From: Chlamydia caviae GPIC
Lineage (GTDB): Bacteria > Chlamydiota > Chlamydiia > Chlamydiales > Chlamydiaceae
Direction of reading: 5' to 3'
Length of the DNA: 64,000 nt
Assembly: GCF_000007605.1 (NCBI RefSeq)
Contig: NC_003361.3
Span: 682,001 to 746,000, forward strand
Shown: positions 28,789-38,370 of the stretch, piece by piece
Layout of the letters: each line of letters opens with the position of its first letter
Numbering within the stretch: the first letter of the stretch is position 1
The notes under the pieces: model-generated
The model's database searches: none
The model's input: the letters and a program-made list of their open reading frames with translations, nothing else
What the model was told of the DNA's origin: nothing
Translations under genes and position numbers: made by a program

Positions 28789-29157
28789 TTACTCAGCACG
28801 GAGCTCTACGGGAGCATTCTCAGCATGGAGTTCTTCAGCATGGAGCTCTATGGGAGTATTCTCATTAACAACCTGCTTACAAAACATATGTTTTAAGACA
28901 ATAGCAGCCCAAGAAAGACCAAGTAATGCCAAAGCAATAGAAAGCACGCCGCAAGCAAGAGCTGTTCCACCACTAGCGCAGCAAATACAACCGACGATTA
29001 TAGATGCAATTGCCATAATAGCTACTAAAGCACAAATAGCAGCTCTAGATATGCTTGAACATGGGCGACTTTTATCAAAAGCAGGAACAGCTTCTCGAGA
29101 CAAGTCAATTTTTCCTAATCCACCACAAACCTCTTTAACATTTGTCATGCAGCTCAT
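28789..29157 (-). CDS. Small bilobed membrane protein, Inc-like (paralog b) with repeat tail
   Basis: A 122-residue paralog of the 28150-28515 product: the N-terminus has GGLGKIDLSREAVPAF and CSSISRAAIC, followed by two hydrophobic lobes (about 38-60 and 66-90). The C-terminal 25 residues are an imperfect repeat (IELHAEEL, then HAENAPVELRAE) encoded by near-identical DNA 42 bases apart (28801 and 28843). Cys-rich membrane segments (GCICCASGG). No signal peptide. Function unknown; Inc by inference. Confidence 0.68.
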   Translation of the reverse strand: MSCMTNVKEVCGGLGKIDLSREAVPAFDKSRPCSSISRAAICALVAIMAIASIIVGCICCASGGTALACGVLSIALALLGLSWAAIVLKHMFCKQVVNENTPIELHAEELHAENAPVELRAE

Positions 29158-29508
29158 GATTATCTCCCTTTTTTTTTAAAATTCAGAGCAACGATATAAA
29201 ATGTTAAGTTTTAAGTATATAAAAATATAACTTGACAAAGCGCCTCACAGGCTTGAAACTAGCTTGTGAAGGCACTTGTAAAAGACAGTCAAAAAAAAGA
29301 AAAACCGCTTATTCCCCACACCAATCTAACCCACACATAGCTAAAGAAGAGATTCGATCTAATCCAACACCCCTGAGAACACACTACCGCAGGGAATTTC
29401 CATAAAAAAGCCGCTCTTATGACCTTAAAGATCACAGAACGGCTGTTAATCACTTGTGTCGTTTACCTAACACACCTTAAATGATAAGGAGACCATCAGA
29501 GACAGGAA
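29158..29508. other. Intergenic region between small Inc-like genes
   Basis: This 351-base gap holds the terminator at 29404-29444 of the neighbouring upstream gene and an AT-rich stretch (29160-29240) in front of the 28789-29157 gene that probably contains its promoter. I found no ORF or RNA gene in it. Confidence 0.5.
29404..29444 (-). terminator. Rho-independent terminator of small Inc-like gene c
   Basis: On the minus strand, AGCCG-TTCT pairs with AGAG-CGGCT, with inner GATCTT/AAGGTC pairing, followed by a run of six T. It lies 65 bases after the stop of the 29509-29835 gene. Confidence 0.7.
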
Positions 29509-29835
29509 TTAAACATCCTGACTATTTCTGATCAGATCAGATTTTCTAGCTTGGAAGCTAGAAAATACACCATAGCTCCAGTAAAGTGCCAACATTAGCA
29601 TAACAAATCCTAAAACTATAGCAGCGCCACCAGCCAATGACATAGCGGTGAAAGATGCTGCGGTACATGTCCCAATACCACAAATTAAAGCACCAAAGCC
29701 AAGCAGCAAGGTCACAAGCGTCATAATAACACGAACAATATTCACAGAAAGTTGCGGTTTTACAAGATACTTCGAGCTAAAACCACTACAACCTAAACCC
29801 TCGCGTATGTCTGACATCACTTGTTTACAAGACAT
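29509..29835 (-). CDS. Small bilobed membrane protein, Inc-like (paralog c)
   Basis: A 108-residue protein with MSCKQVMSDIREGLGCSGFS at the N-terminus, a diverged version of the motif in paralogs a and b (EGLG, then S at the DLS position, then VNIVRVIMTLV). Two hydrophobic lobes follow (about 34-56 and 64-88) around a turn with GTCTAAS, then a short basic tail. Own terminator. Inc-like by topology; function unknown. Confidence 0.68.
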   Translation of the reverse strand: MSCKQVMSDIREGLGCSGFSSKYLVKPQLSVNIVRVIMTLVTLLLGFGALICGIGTCTAASFTAMSLAGGAAIVLGFVMLMLALYWSYGVFSSFQARKSDLIRNSQDV

Positions 29836-29924
29836 AAAACACCCAATATATCGATAATAAAAATTCTTGCAAAATACCTTAAGGTACGCAAATAAATACG
29901 TGCTAATAAAAAATAATTAGCTGT

Positions 29925-30356
29925 TTAACAAGATTGCGCACTTACAGAAGAAGGTAATCGCGGACTTCTTTTTTGCCTCGCCGTTTCAAGAGCAGTATAC
30001 AAATCATTTGCGAAGGAATTCCAACGCAGCGCATGACTTCTCCAGCATCTCTCACGTCGCAACTCACCCTGCCTCAAAACCACGGATGTAACAGCAAAGG
30101 TCAATAAAGCTGATCCCAGAGAAAATGCCAAAGGCATCAGGCATATACAGCCAACAGCCAAAACCCCAGCAGCAACGATAGCAGCTAAAATTAAGCACAC
30201 AGCTCCTAAAATAGCGGCAGCGATCTCAATACCTACTCTATATGTAGGAACGACCCGCATCTTACTTATCTCTGCTGTGAGATTATCACATTTACTGCGG
30301 ATCTGTTGAGAAGACATCTGAACAGAAGTTACAGTTTTTTCTATATTAACTCTCAT
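29925..30356 (-). CDS. Small bilobed membrane protein, Inc-like (d)
   Basis: A 143-residue protein with a hydrophilic N-terminus (residues 1-38), one long double hydrophobic block (about 41-96: EIAAAILGAVCLILAAIVAAG, then CICLMPLAFSLGSALLTF), and a basic helical C-terminus (RQGELRRERCWRSHAL). It lacks the GGLG motif of its three neighbours and is a more distant or unrelated member. No signal peptide. Probably an inclusion membrane protein. Confidence 0.65.
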   Translation of the reverse strand: MRVNIEKTVTSVQMSSQQIRSKCDNLTAEISKMRVVPTYRVGIEIAAAILGAVCLILAAIVAAGVLAVGCICLMPLAFSLGSALLTFAVTSVVLRQGELRRERCWRSHALRWNSFANDLYTALETARQKRSPRLPSSVSAQSC

Positions 30357-30435
30357 AAAACACGTATTTTATAAATAAAAGACGATTAACTATATAGAAA
30401 AATAATATTAATCTCAATAAATCAAAATATTCATA

Positions 30436-31938
30436 TTAAGGCGCTATTAAAAATATTTTTTGACGAATGTCATGATACAAAGTGAAGGATTTCTTATCCC
30501 CACTCTGCAAGCCTTTAGCGACAAGGAGCTTTTCCGCTATTAAAAAATAGTTTTGAGCTTTCTCATAATCATGACGATCACAAAGTATCCTAGATAGCTT
30601 CAGATGGAGTGCGATATCATCTACAGACTCTTTAGCACACTGCTCTAAAAGAGCCACACCTTCTGCGGTTTTTCCAAGATGCAAGAGAACAGAAGCCAGT
30701 CTACGGCGAGATTCGCTACATTTTGGAGAACGCCGTATAGCCTTTTTTAATGCCTCTTGATAGGAGAGGACCTCGTCATAGGTAGATCCTGGATGAGTAA
30801 ACAATAGCTTTAGAGTTGCTTTATCAATATTCCCCTGTAAATAATCATACGCTACGGATCCTACAGATTGCGCTTGAGAAGAACTCTTAAGAAGAGCTTC
30901 GCCTGCTTTCTTCTGACCTTTGAGAATTTTCACAACGCCCATAAGCTCCTGGAGGTCATCGTCATCTACATACTCTTTAGCTTTTTCATAAGCGAGATCA
31001 GCTTCATGATATTGTTGCTTTTGCAAAGCAAAAGATCCTTGGTTGATAAATGTTAAGCCTATAAGATCTTTTTCACAACGTACGCGCAACTCATCAACAT
31101 TCAAACACTCACAATATTGTTCCGTAGGAAGATGTCTTCCTCCTGCGGTAGTTTCAATATTGATTTTTCCCCCACCATATCTTAAGTAGATATGCCCTGG
31201 AGGTGTGACAGATTCTAAAGGAAGCTCCAAGCGTTGCGCTAGGGAGAGGTATAGGGAAGAAACACCCAAGCAAACCCCGAATTTTCTATCCGCAACAGAA
31301 GATAAAAAAGAAAACTCATCGGAAAACATTTCATTTTTTGATGGGTAACGAATCCCCTCTTCATAAAAAAGAATCGTATTCAGAGCTTCTATCGTTGCCT
31401 TATGAAAACCTTCTGAACCTAAAACATAATGTTCTCTATCTAAATACCTTTGACGTTCAATATAGGCACGCAACGCCAGAATATCTAGATAACGAGTATA
31501 ATGCTCTGCCTTACGCATCCCCTCTTCTCCAGGAAATTCAGCAAGTACTAAAGCACGGGCAAGATCTTTTTCAGGAAGATGGTTACCTTCAGAATTACAT
31601 AAAAAGACGACCCCGGGAAGAGATAGTTTTTTCATAACTGCAATATCTTCAGGTGAAAAAATATAGTTAGGATTTTTAGATAATAAAACGCAATTCGATA
31701 GGGTTGCTAACTCACCAGTTGTTAGCTGAGGGAAAAAATTTGCCAGTTTTTGTCTACTTTGCTTATCGCCATGTGTTACAAAATATGCACATAAGCTCTC
31801 CAAACAATAGGGATCGAGATTCCAGAAAGCATCATGTGTATTTTGTGCAATAGCTCTATCTTCACAAAATGCCTTTGATCCAATACCTTCTACAGCAATA
31901 ACAAGCATAAGAAAAACACAAAGTAGCCTTGGCATCAT
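30436..31938 (-). CDS. Exported transglutaminase-like / TPR protein
   Basis: A protein of about 500 residues with an N-terminal signal peptide (MMPRLLCVFLMLVIAVEGIGSKAFC). The middle (about 200-275) resembles the SirB1/transglutaminase-like core: FGVCLGVSSLYLSLAQRL with the candidate Cys, then PPGHIYLRYG with His. The C-terminal part (about 300-500) contains TPR-like helices (QQYHEADLAYEKAKEY, then HDYEKAQNYFLIAEKLL). The frame opens with ATG 31944, but AGGAAAG directly precedes that codon, so the ATG pair at 31938/31935 is better spaced. It probably acts in the periplasm. Substrate unknown. Confidence 0.75.
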   Translation of the reverse strand: MMPRLLCVFLMLVIAVEGIGSKAFCEDRAIAQNTHDAFWNLDPYCLESLCAYFVTHGDKQSRQKLANFFPQLTTGELATLSNCVLLSKNPNYIFSPEDIAVMKKLSLPGVVFLCNSEGNHLPEKDLARALVLAEFPGEEGMRKAEHYTRYLDILALRAYIERQRYLDREHYVLGSEGFHKATIEALNTILFYEEGIRYPSKNEMFSDEFSFLSSVADRKFGVCLGVSSLYLSLAQRLELPLESVTPPGHIYLRYGGGKINIETTAGGRHLPTEQYCECLNVDELRVRCEKDLIGLTFINQGSFALQKQQYHEADLAYEKAKEYVDDDDLQELMGVVKILKGQKKAGEALLKSSSQAQSVGSVAYDYLQGNIDKATLKLLFTHPGSTYDEVLSYQEALKKAIRRSPKCSESRRRLASVLLHLGKTAEGVALLEQCAKESVDDIALHLKLSRILCDRHDYEKAQNYFLIAEKLLVAKGLQSGDKKSFTLYHDIRQKIFLIAP

Positions 31939-32233
31939 AAACATTCTTTCCTAAGTATCTTTCATCTAACTTTCATACTGAACAATAACTATACCAGAGT
32001 CTCTCTCATATTTTGATTCTTTATTTGTTAAATGGTTAACTTAACAATGGATTATGAAAAGAAATATTCGATCATTCTTATTTCATGATCTTCCGAAAGG
32101 CTCTCCATCTTTTCAATGACAAATACACACTTATGAAATTTATCACCTCAAGAAAGCGAAGCCGATTCCCTTGACTTTTAATCATTTTTGTGATCGGGTG
32201 GACATAATATCAAATTACCCAAGAGCATAAAAC

Positions 32234-34759
32234 ATGAAACATCCAGTTTACTGGTTCTTAGTGTCTTCGGGGCTGCTCGCTTCAACCTCCTCGAGCTTTG
32301 CAGCAGCAGTTCAAGAGACTCTAAATTCCTCTGATAGTTATAATGGAAACACAACAACGACTCCATTCGTACCCAAAGAAACATCAACAGGTGCTGAATA
32401 TACTTGTAACGGCAATGTATGTATTACTTATGCAGGGAAAACAACACCTTTAACAAAGAGCTGTTTCACAGAGACTACAGAAAATCTTACTTTTCTAGGA
32501 CAGGGCTATTCTCTTTGCTTTGATAATATTACTGCTACAGCTAAGCCAGCAGCTATTGAAGTAAGTGCCAATGATAAGACGTTATCAATCTCTGGATTTT
32601 CTTTATTTTCATGTTCTTATTGTCCTCCAGGAACTACTGAACAAGGGGCTATTCAATCCAAAGGGGTAACTACTTTCAGCAATAACGACAAAATTATTTT
32701 CGAAAAAAACTGTTCAACCGAGAAAGGTGGGGCTATCAAATGTGATACAGGCACCAATGCCGAGCTAAAATTCGAAGGAAATAAATATCTGTTGTTCTCT
32801 GGAAATTCTTCTCAGCAAGAAGGTGGGGCTATTTATGCGAAAAAACTCTCCATCATCTCTGGAGGGCCAACCCTATTCTCTAATAATTCAACCTCTAAAG
32901 CTGCTGACCCTAAAGGCGGGGCTATTTGCATAGCTGATGCAGACAGCGAATGTAGCTTAACTGCCGAAAATGGGGATATTATTTTTGATGGAAATAAAAT
33001 AATAACCACGGGCACTCCTTCAACGAAAAGAAACTCTATCGATTTAGGCTCTGGAGGGAAGTTCTCTCAGTTAAGAGCTAGAGATGGTTTTGGCGTTTTC
33101 TTTTACGATCCAATCGCCAATAATGGCAGCGACACTGATACATTAGAAATCAATAAAGCTGACGGAGCTGCAACCTATTCCGGTCGTATTGTCTTTTCTG
33201 GAGAAAAGCTCACAGAAGATGAAAAACAAGTTACAGACAATTTGAAATCCTTTTTCAAACAACCCCTCACAGTAGGATCTGGATCTTTTGTACTTAAAAA
33301 TGGCGTAACAGTGTCAGCAAAGCAAATCACCCAATCCGGCGGCGCTATTGAGATGGATGCGGGGACCAATCTAACCTCAACCACAGAAGATATTTCCCTA
33401 AGCAATCTGGTTATCAATACCGCCTCATTGGGGGGGGGGGGGGTACCTCTGGCAGCACAAATCTCAGCTGAAGGAACCAACAAAAGTGTTACAATCTCCT
33501 CTCTTAATTTAGTCGATGCCGACGGAAACGGCTACGAATATCCAGTCTTCTCCACAACACGAGAATTTCCTTCTATTATAGAAGCTAAAGCTAATGGTAC
33601 AGGAACACCTACAATCCCAACAACTCATCTAACTGACCATGCTCCAGCCGCTCATTATGGCTATCAAGGTCTCTGGACAACATCCTGGGCACAAGGCACA
33701 GCCACAACCTCACAACTAGCTACTTTAGCTTGGCAACAAACTGGCTATAACCCTAACCCTGAACGTCAAGGACCTCTAGTCCCTAATACCTTATGGGGAT
33801 CGTTCTCAGATGTACGCGCCATTCAAAACCTCATGGATATTAGTGTCAATGGTGCTGACTATCAAAGAGGCCTCTGGGCATCGGGATTAGCTAACTTCTT
33901 ACAGAAAAGCGGAACGGAGACAAAACGCAAGTTTCGTCACCATAGTGCTGGATATGTATTGGGAGCGTATGCCAAAACACTTTCCGATGATGTCTTCAGC
34001 GCCGCTTTCTGCCAACTCTTTGGAAGGGATAAAGATTACTTAGTCTCTAAGAATAATTCTAATATCTACGCAGGATCTATTTATTATCAGCATACCTCCT
34101 TCTGGGATGCTTGGGATAACCTGCTACAATCTACTCTCGGCGCGCAAGCTCCGTTAGTACTCAATGCACAGTTAACGTATAGTCACACGTCTAACGACAT
34201 GAAGACAAATATGACGACTAAATACGCTCCACAAGGCGTCGTCTACCCAGAGATCAAGGGTGATTGGGGTAACGACTGCTTCGGAGTGGAACTCGGTGCT
34301 ACTGTGCCTATTGAATCTCCCTATTCTTCCTTATTTGATATGTACTCTCCTTTCTTAAGATTCCAATTGGTTTATGCTCACCAAGAGGACTTTAAAGAAA
34401 ATAACAGCACTGAAGGAAGATACTTTGAAAGCAGCGATCTCACAAACCTCTCCATGCCTATCGGCGTGAAGTTTGAGAGATTCTCTGACAATGACATAGC
34501 TTCCTACAATGTAACTTTGGCTTATGCTCCGGATCTTGTAAGAAGCAACCCTGATTGTAAAACGTCTCTGCTCGTTAGCCCAACCACAGCTGTTTGGTTA
34601 ACTAAAGCAACAAACCTAGCTAGACATGCTTTCATTGTAAAAGCAGGAAATTATCTTTCCTTATCTTCTAACTTTGAAATCTTTAGCCAGTTTGGTTTCG
34701 AGCTCAGAGGCTCTTCTAGAACCTATAACGTAGACCTCGGATCTAAGATCCAGTTCTAA
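32234..34759 (+). CDS. Polymorphic membrane protein (Pmp) autotransporter with internal poly-G tract
   Basis: An 841-residue type V autotransporter. The signal peptide is residues 1-25 (ending SSFAAA). The passenger has Pmp repeats: GGAI at four places (EKGGAIKC, QEGGAIYA, PKGGAICI, SGGAIEM) and FxxN (FSNN, FEKN, FSGN, FDGN). A Pmp middle domain follows, and the C-terminal beta-barrel ends in Phe (VDLGSKIQF). Bases 33430-33443 are 14 consecutive G, encoding Gly around residues 400-403; the current length keeps the frame open. Gaining or losing one G would truncate the protein before the barrel. The passenger is short for the family. Pmps are adhesins and surface antigens; subtype not assigned. 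Confidence 0.92.
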   Translation: MKHPVYWFLVSSGLLASTSSSFAAAVQETLNSSDSYNGNTTTTPFVPKETSTGAEYTCNGNVCITYAGKTTPLTKSCFTETTENLTFLGQGYSLCFDNITATAKPAAIEVSANDKTLSISGFSLFSCSYCPPGTTEQGAIQSKGVTTFSNNDKIIFEKNCSTEKGGAIKCDTGTNAELKFEGNKYLLFSGNSSQQEGGAIYAKKLSIISGGPTLFSNNSTSKAADPKGGAICIADADSECSLTAENGDIIFDGNKIITTGTPSTKRNSIDLGSGGKFSQLRARDGFGVFFYDPIANNGSDTDTLEINKADGAATYSGRIVFSGEKLTEDEKQVTDNLKSFFKQPLTVGSGSFVLKNGVTVSAKQITQSGGAIEMDAGTNLTSTTEDISLSNLVINTASLGGGGVPLAAQISAEGTNKSVTISSLNLVDADGNGYEYPVFSTTREFPSIIEAKANGTGTPTIPTTHLTDHAPAAHYGYQGLWTTSWAQGTATTSQLATLAWQQTGYNPNPERQGPLVPNTLWGSFSDVRAIQNLMDISVNGADYQRGLWASGLANFLQKSGTETKRKFRHHSAGYVLGAYAKTLSDDVFSAAFCQLFGRDKDYLVSKNNSNIYAGSIYYQHTSFWDAWDNLLQSTLGAQAPLVLNAQLTYSHTSNDMKTNMTTKYAPQGVVYPEIKGDWGNDCFGVELGATVPIESPYSSLFDMYSPFLRFQLVYAHQEDFKENNSTEGRYFESSDLTNLSMPIGVKFERFSDNDIASYNVTLAYAPDLVRSNPDCKTSLLVSPTTAVWLTKATNLARHAFIVKAGNYLSLSSNFEIFSQFGFELRGSSRTYNVDLGSKIQF
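33430..33443 (+). repeat. Homopolymeric G14 tract inside the pmp coding sequence
   Basis: Fourteen consecutive G within the passenger-encoding part of the Pmp gene. Such tracts are slippage-prone, and poly-G phase variation is established for some chlamydial pmp genes. The length read here leaves the gene in frame (ON). Confidence 0.95.
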
Positions 34760-34772
34760 TTCCAACCACCTC

Positions 34773-34794
34773 CCCTGCCCCATCCGGGGCAGGG
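34773..34794 (+). terminator. Terminator hairpin of the pmp gene
   Basis: A 9-bp GC stem CCCTGCCCC/GGGGCAGGG with a 4-base loop, 14 bases after the pmp stop. No T run follows, but the stem is very stable for this genome. Confidence 0.65.
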
Positions 34795-34823
34795 CCTACT
34801 TATGCCCCACAACCACACCGCAA

Positions 34824-34859
34824 TAAAAAAAAAGACCCTCTATCATATGAGAGAGGATC
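34824..34859 (-). terminator. Rho-independent terminator of clpB
   Basis: On the minus strand, GATCCTCTCTCA pairs with TGATAGAGGGTC around a short loop and is followed by nine T. It lies about 35 bases after the clpB stop. Confidence 0.85.
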
Positions 34860-34894
34860 TAAAACAATAGATAAACGGCGCTTGTATTTAAGAA

Positions 34895-37489
34895 CTAGCC
34901 TTCTATTTTTTTGAATAGCAAGACATCTTTAGACATCGTAAGCTCTATAGAAGTATCAGATTTGATATCACCTTTAAGTAGCGCTTTTGATAATAGCGTA
35001 ACTACTTTTTGTTGAATGAGCCGTTTTAAAGGTCGTGCTCCAAAAGAACTGTCATAACCCTGTTCACTTAAATAAAGAATCACAGAATCATCCCAAGTTA
35101 ACGTTACACGTCTTTCTAACAAACGTTGCGCAACCCTACGCATTTGAATACCGACTATCTTAACAATATCTTCAGTATTTAAAGGCACAAAAGGAAGGAT
35201 ATCATCAATACGATTGATGAACTCTGGACTGAAGTATTTTTTTAATGTGGGAGCCACTACGGATAATACGGTCTCTTTACTTACCCGACTACCTTTCTTC
35301 GCGCAGTAATCAGCAAGTTCTTGAGAACCTATATTTGAGGTCATAATGAATAAAGCGTTTTTACAGTTTACCTTACGCTTCTTACTATCTGTAAGAATTC
35401 CCTCATCAAAAATCTGCAGAAGAATATTAAAGACTTCCTTATCTGCTTTTTCGATTTCATCGAAAAGCACTACAGAATAAGGACGGCGACGTAAAGCCTC
35501 AGAAAGACTTCCTCCTTCTTCATAGCCTACATAACCTGGAGGTGATCCTATCAACTTAGATACGGAATGTTTTTCCATATATTCAGTCATATCAAAACGC
35601 ACCATAGCCTCTTCTTTGTTAAACAAAAGATCAGCTAAAGCTTTAGCAAGTTCTGTTTTCCCGACTCCGGTAGGACCTAAAAACAGGAACACCCCTAAAG
35701 GACGTTGTGGATCGCTCAGTCCTACACGCGCAGCACGTATAGAATCACTAACAGCAGAAATGGCAAATGGCTGACCTACAACACGCTCTTCTAAAGACTC
35801 TTCTAAAACAAGAAGCTTTTCAGCTTCTCCTTCCAACATCTTTTGAATAGGAATTCCTGTCCAATTTGCCACTACCTGAGCAATAAGACGCTCATCTACC
35901 TCTTCTTGAAGCAAACGATTGTCCCTTTGATTTAAAGCTTCTTCATCCTCGCGGATTTCTTCTTCAAGAGCAGGGATTAAGCTATAGCGTAGCTCTGCAA
36001 CACGGTTGTAATCGGCAACACGTTCTGCTTCTTCTTCAGAAAATTTCATATTTTCTAAAGAATTTTTCTTTTCTTTAAGACCTGTGATAAGTTTCTTTTC
36101 CTCATCCCAACGCAAGCGTAAAGCAGCAAGCTCTTCTTTAAGTTGCTCTATAGACTGTTGCATAGCCGCAGCCTCTTCTTGATATGAAGGAGCCTTTTCA
36201 CGCTTAATAGCTTCTTGCTTAACAATCAAAGCGGCAAGTTCACGTTCTTTCTCATCAATGGGTAGCGGTAGACTACCAATTTGCATGCGAATTAAGCTCG
36301 CAGCTTCATCTATTAAGTCGATCGCCTTATCGGGAAGAAAACGATCTGGAATATACCTATAGGAAAGAAGAACAGCAGCATTTAATGCTCCCTCAGTAAT
36401 ACGTACGCCATGGAAAATTTCATACTTCTCACGAAGACCTCGAAGGATAAATACTGCATCTTCTAAAGAAGGCTCTGTGACAAAAATAGGTTGGAAACGC
36501 CTTTCTAAAGCAGCGTCTTTTTCAATATACTTTTGGTATTCATTCAGGGTTGTAGCACCAATACAATGTAGAGTACCACGCGCTAAAGCAGGCTTTAATA
36601 AATTCGCAGCATCCATGGCTCCGTCGGTAGCACCAGCACCTACAAGAGTATGCACTTCATCGATAAATAAAATGCTCTCGCCATCGACAGACTCCACATC
36701 TTTAAGAACGCTTTTTAAGCGCTCTTCAAATTCCCCGCGATACTTTGCTCCAGCTATTAACGCTCCCATATCTAAAACATAGAGCTGCTTCCCTTTTAAG
36801 CTTTCTGGAATATCACCTTGAACAATACGCAGAGCTAATCCCTCAGCAATTGCTGTTTTTCCCACGCCTGGTTCCCCTATAAGCATAGGATTATTCTTAG
36901 TTCTACGTGATAAGACTTGAACAGTACGACGAATTTCTTCATCCCTACCAATCACAGGATCTAACTTGCCTTCCTTTGCTAACAAAGTTAGGTTCTTACA
37001 ATACTTTTCTAGGCCCCGAAGGTTGTTTTCAGCGCTAGGAGAGTCCATACGATTGCCACGCCTTATATTAATAATGAGTTTTTTAAGATCGTCTAAGGAT
37101 ATTTTTACCGTTTTTTTCCAAGAAGCAAAAGGCTCCTTGTTGGATTTCCAAAAAGCTAACAGTACATGATCTCCAGAAAGGTATTCATCTCCGAGATCTT
37201 TCGCCTCCTGTTTCGCATCTAATAGTAAACTTTGCAGTCCTGGCGAAGGCTTAGGCATAGCGCTGCCTTCAATAACTGAAGGTTCTAAAGAAAGCGCTTC
37301 ATCTACCGCAGAAGTGAGTAATTTAGGATTATTGTGAATATCCTTAATTATCAAATAAAATAGTGATTCCGTATTCTCTAAAAGACATTTGAGAAAATGG
37401 TTTTCACTTACGTAAGGATTTTTTGCTGATTGAGCGAGCTCAAAAGCTTTTTCTAGAGCTTCGCTAACCGCATCTGATATCTTATCCAT
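34895..37489 (-). CDS. clpB: ClpB, protein disaggregase
   Basis: An 864-residue Hsp100 ATPase that rescues aggregated proteins with DnaK. It has an N-terminal Clp repeat domain ([16 protein letters not shown]), first AAA module with Walker A GEPGVGKT and Walker [15 protein letters not shown], a coiled-coil middle domain (about 405-530), second AAA module with GPTGVGKT and [11 protein letters not shown], and the GYVGYEEGG pore loop. The frame extends 8 codons upstream, but an AGGAGAG lies inside that extension and serves ATG 37489. No CIRCE is visible upstream. Confidence 0.95.
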   Translation of the reverse strand: MDKISDAVSEALEKAFELAQSAKNPYVSENHFLKCLLENTESLFYLIIKDIHNNPKLLTSAVDEALSLEPSVIEGSAMPKPSPGLQSLLLDAKQEAKDLGDEYLSGDHVLLAFWKSNKEPFASWKKTVKISLDDLKKLIINIRRGNRMDSPSAENNLRGLEKYCKNLTLLAKEGKLDPVIGRDEEIRRTVQVLSRRTKNNPMLIGEPGVGKTAIAEGLALRIVQGDIPESLKGKQLYVLDMGALIAGAKYRGEFEERLKSVLKDVESVDGESILFIDEVHTLVGAGATDGAMDAANLLKPALARGTLHCIGATTLNEYQKYIEKDAALERRFQPIFVTEPSLEDAVFILRGLREKYEIFHGVRITEGALNAAVLLSYRYIPDRFLPDKAIDLIDEAASLIRMQIGSLPLPIDEKERELAALIVKQEAIKREKAPSYQEEAAAMQQSIEQLKEELAALRLRWDEEKKLITGLKEKKNSLENMKFSEEEAERVADYNRVAELRYSLIPALEEEIREDEEALNQRDNRLLQEEVDERLIAQVVANWTGIPIQKMLEGEAEKLLVLEESLEERVVGQPFAISAVSDSIRAARVGLSDPQRPLGVFLFLGPTGVGKTELAKALADLLFNKEEAMVRFDMTEYMEKHSVSKLIGSPPGYVGYEEGGSLSEALRRRPYSVVLFDEIEKADKEVFNILLQIFDEGILTDSKKRKVNCKNALFIMTSNIGSQELADYCAKKGSRVSKETVLSVVAPTLKKYFSPEFINRIDDILPFVPLNTEDIVKIVGIQMRRVAQRLLERRVTLTWDDSVILYLSEQGYDSSFGARPLKRLIQQKVVTLLSKALLKGDIKSDTSIELTMSKDVLLFKKIEG

Positions 37490-37540
37490 AGCCCTAATAC
37501 TCTCCTGAAACATATTCTTTGCATAAAAAACACAAAAAAT

Positions 37541-38341
37541 CTACTTATTTTCCAAGGCAATCCCTTGTTGCTCAAGACTTTGCTTCTTGTCTTTTGCTCT
37601 GCGCTGTTTTTTCCATCGCGAGCTGTACTGATACAACAATCCGTAATCTTTAACAGCAGAAGTAATATCTTTACAATCTTCCATCAACCCATCGATACGC
37701 TCAACACGCACACTATCCAAACAATCCGCCAATCTATCAGCGCTCTTATGTATAGACTCTGTGGCTAATCGTGCCTGCTTTACTAATGAAGTATCTTTTT
37801 CTTCATCAAGTAAAGTGGCTATTTTAGCATAGAGATGGGTAGTTTCAGCTTCAAGTTTCTCTAAGGCTTTATCTGCCCTATCAACAAACTGTATTAATTT
37901 CTCAATAGGATCAATATTCTGTCCGCAAACTAAATCCTGAGCATAAAGACGATGGCTCTCATCTCTTATCTTTCCAGGAATAATATTCACAATAGATTCT
38001 CCTATAATTTTAGGAGAATACATAGCGAAAGTATCCTCTTTATATAGAGAAATCCCCGAATCGATTTTCAATACTAATTCATAACAATACAGCTCTCCGG
38101 ACTTCCCGCAGATTCCCCTATCCATAATATTTTGTACAGAAGCTACAGAACCTACGATCTTCCCTGCAAGACAGACATTCATTCCCTTGCTTACACCACT
38201 AAGATGGGTAAAAGCTACATGAATTTCTTGTTTGCCATCTCCGCGACTTTTAGGAGTGAATAGCATTACAGAAAATAAGCCTAAGATCCCCGCACATAGG
38301 AATAATCCAAAAAATATTGATTTATGATCTTCTTTAGACAC
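37541..38341 (-). CDS. MCE/MlaD-family substrate-binding protein
   Basis: A 266-residue protein with one N-terminal membrane anchor (residues 8-28) and an MCE domain (about 38-120: IHVAFTHLSGVSKGMNVCLAGKIVGSV), followed by a helical C-terminal region. MlaD proteins form the periplasmic lipid-binding ring of the Mla phospholipid transporter. It follows the ABC ATPase and permease genes with a 29-base gap, which completes an MlaEFD-like inner-membrane module. MlaA, MlaB and MlaC are not in this window. Confidence 0.85.
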   Translation of the reverse strand: MSKEDHKSIFFGLFLCAGILGLFSVMLFTPKSRGDGKQEIHVAFTHLSGVSKGMNVCLAGKIVGSVASVQNIMDRGICGKSGELYCYELVLKIDSGISLYKEDTFAMYSPKIIGESIVNIIPGKIRDESHRLYAQDLVCGQNIDPIEKLIQFVDRADKALEKLEAETTHLYAKIATLLDEEKDTSLVKQARLATESIHKSADRLADCLDSVRVERIDGLMEDCKDITSAVKDYGLLYQYSSRWKKQRRAKDKKQSLEQQGIALENK

Positions 38342-38370
38342 TTACCCTCCTTAACCGGCATGCCACAACG

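Noticed and set aside
28850..29179. 109-codon plus-strand ORF opposite a small Inc-like gene
   Set aside because: The complementary strand encodes a clear bilobed membrane protein with family motifs; this is its mirror.
31338..31637. 99-codon plus-strand ORF
   Set aside because: Lies entirely inside the minus-strand transglutaminase-like/TPR gene, and no ribosome binding site is evident; treated as an antisense shadow.
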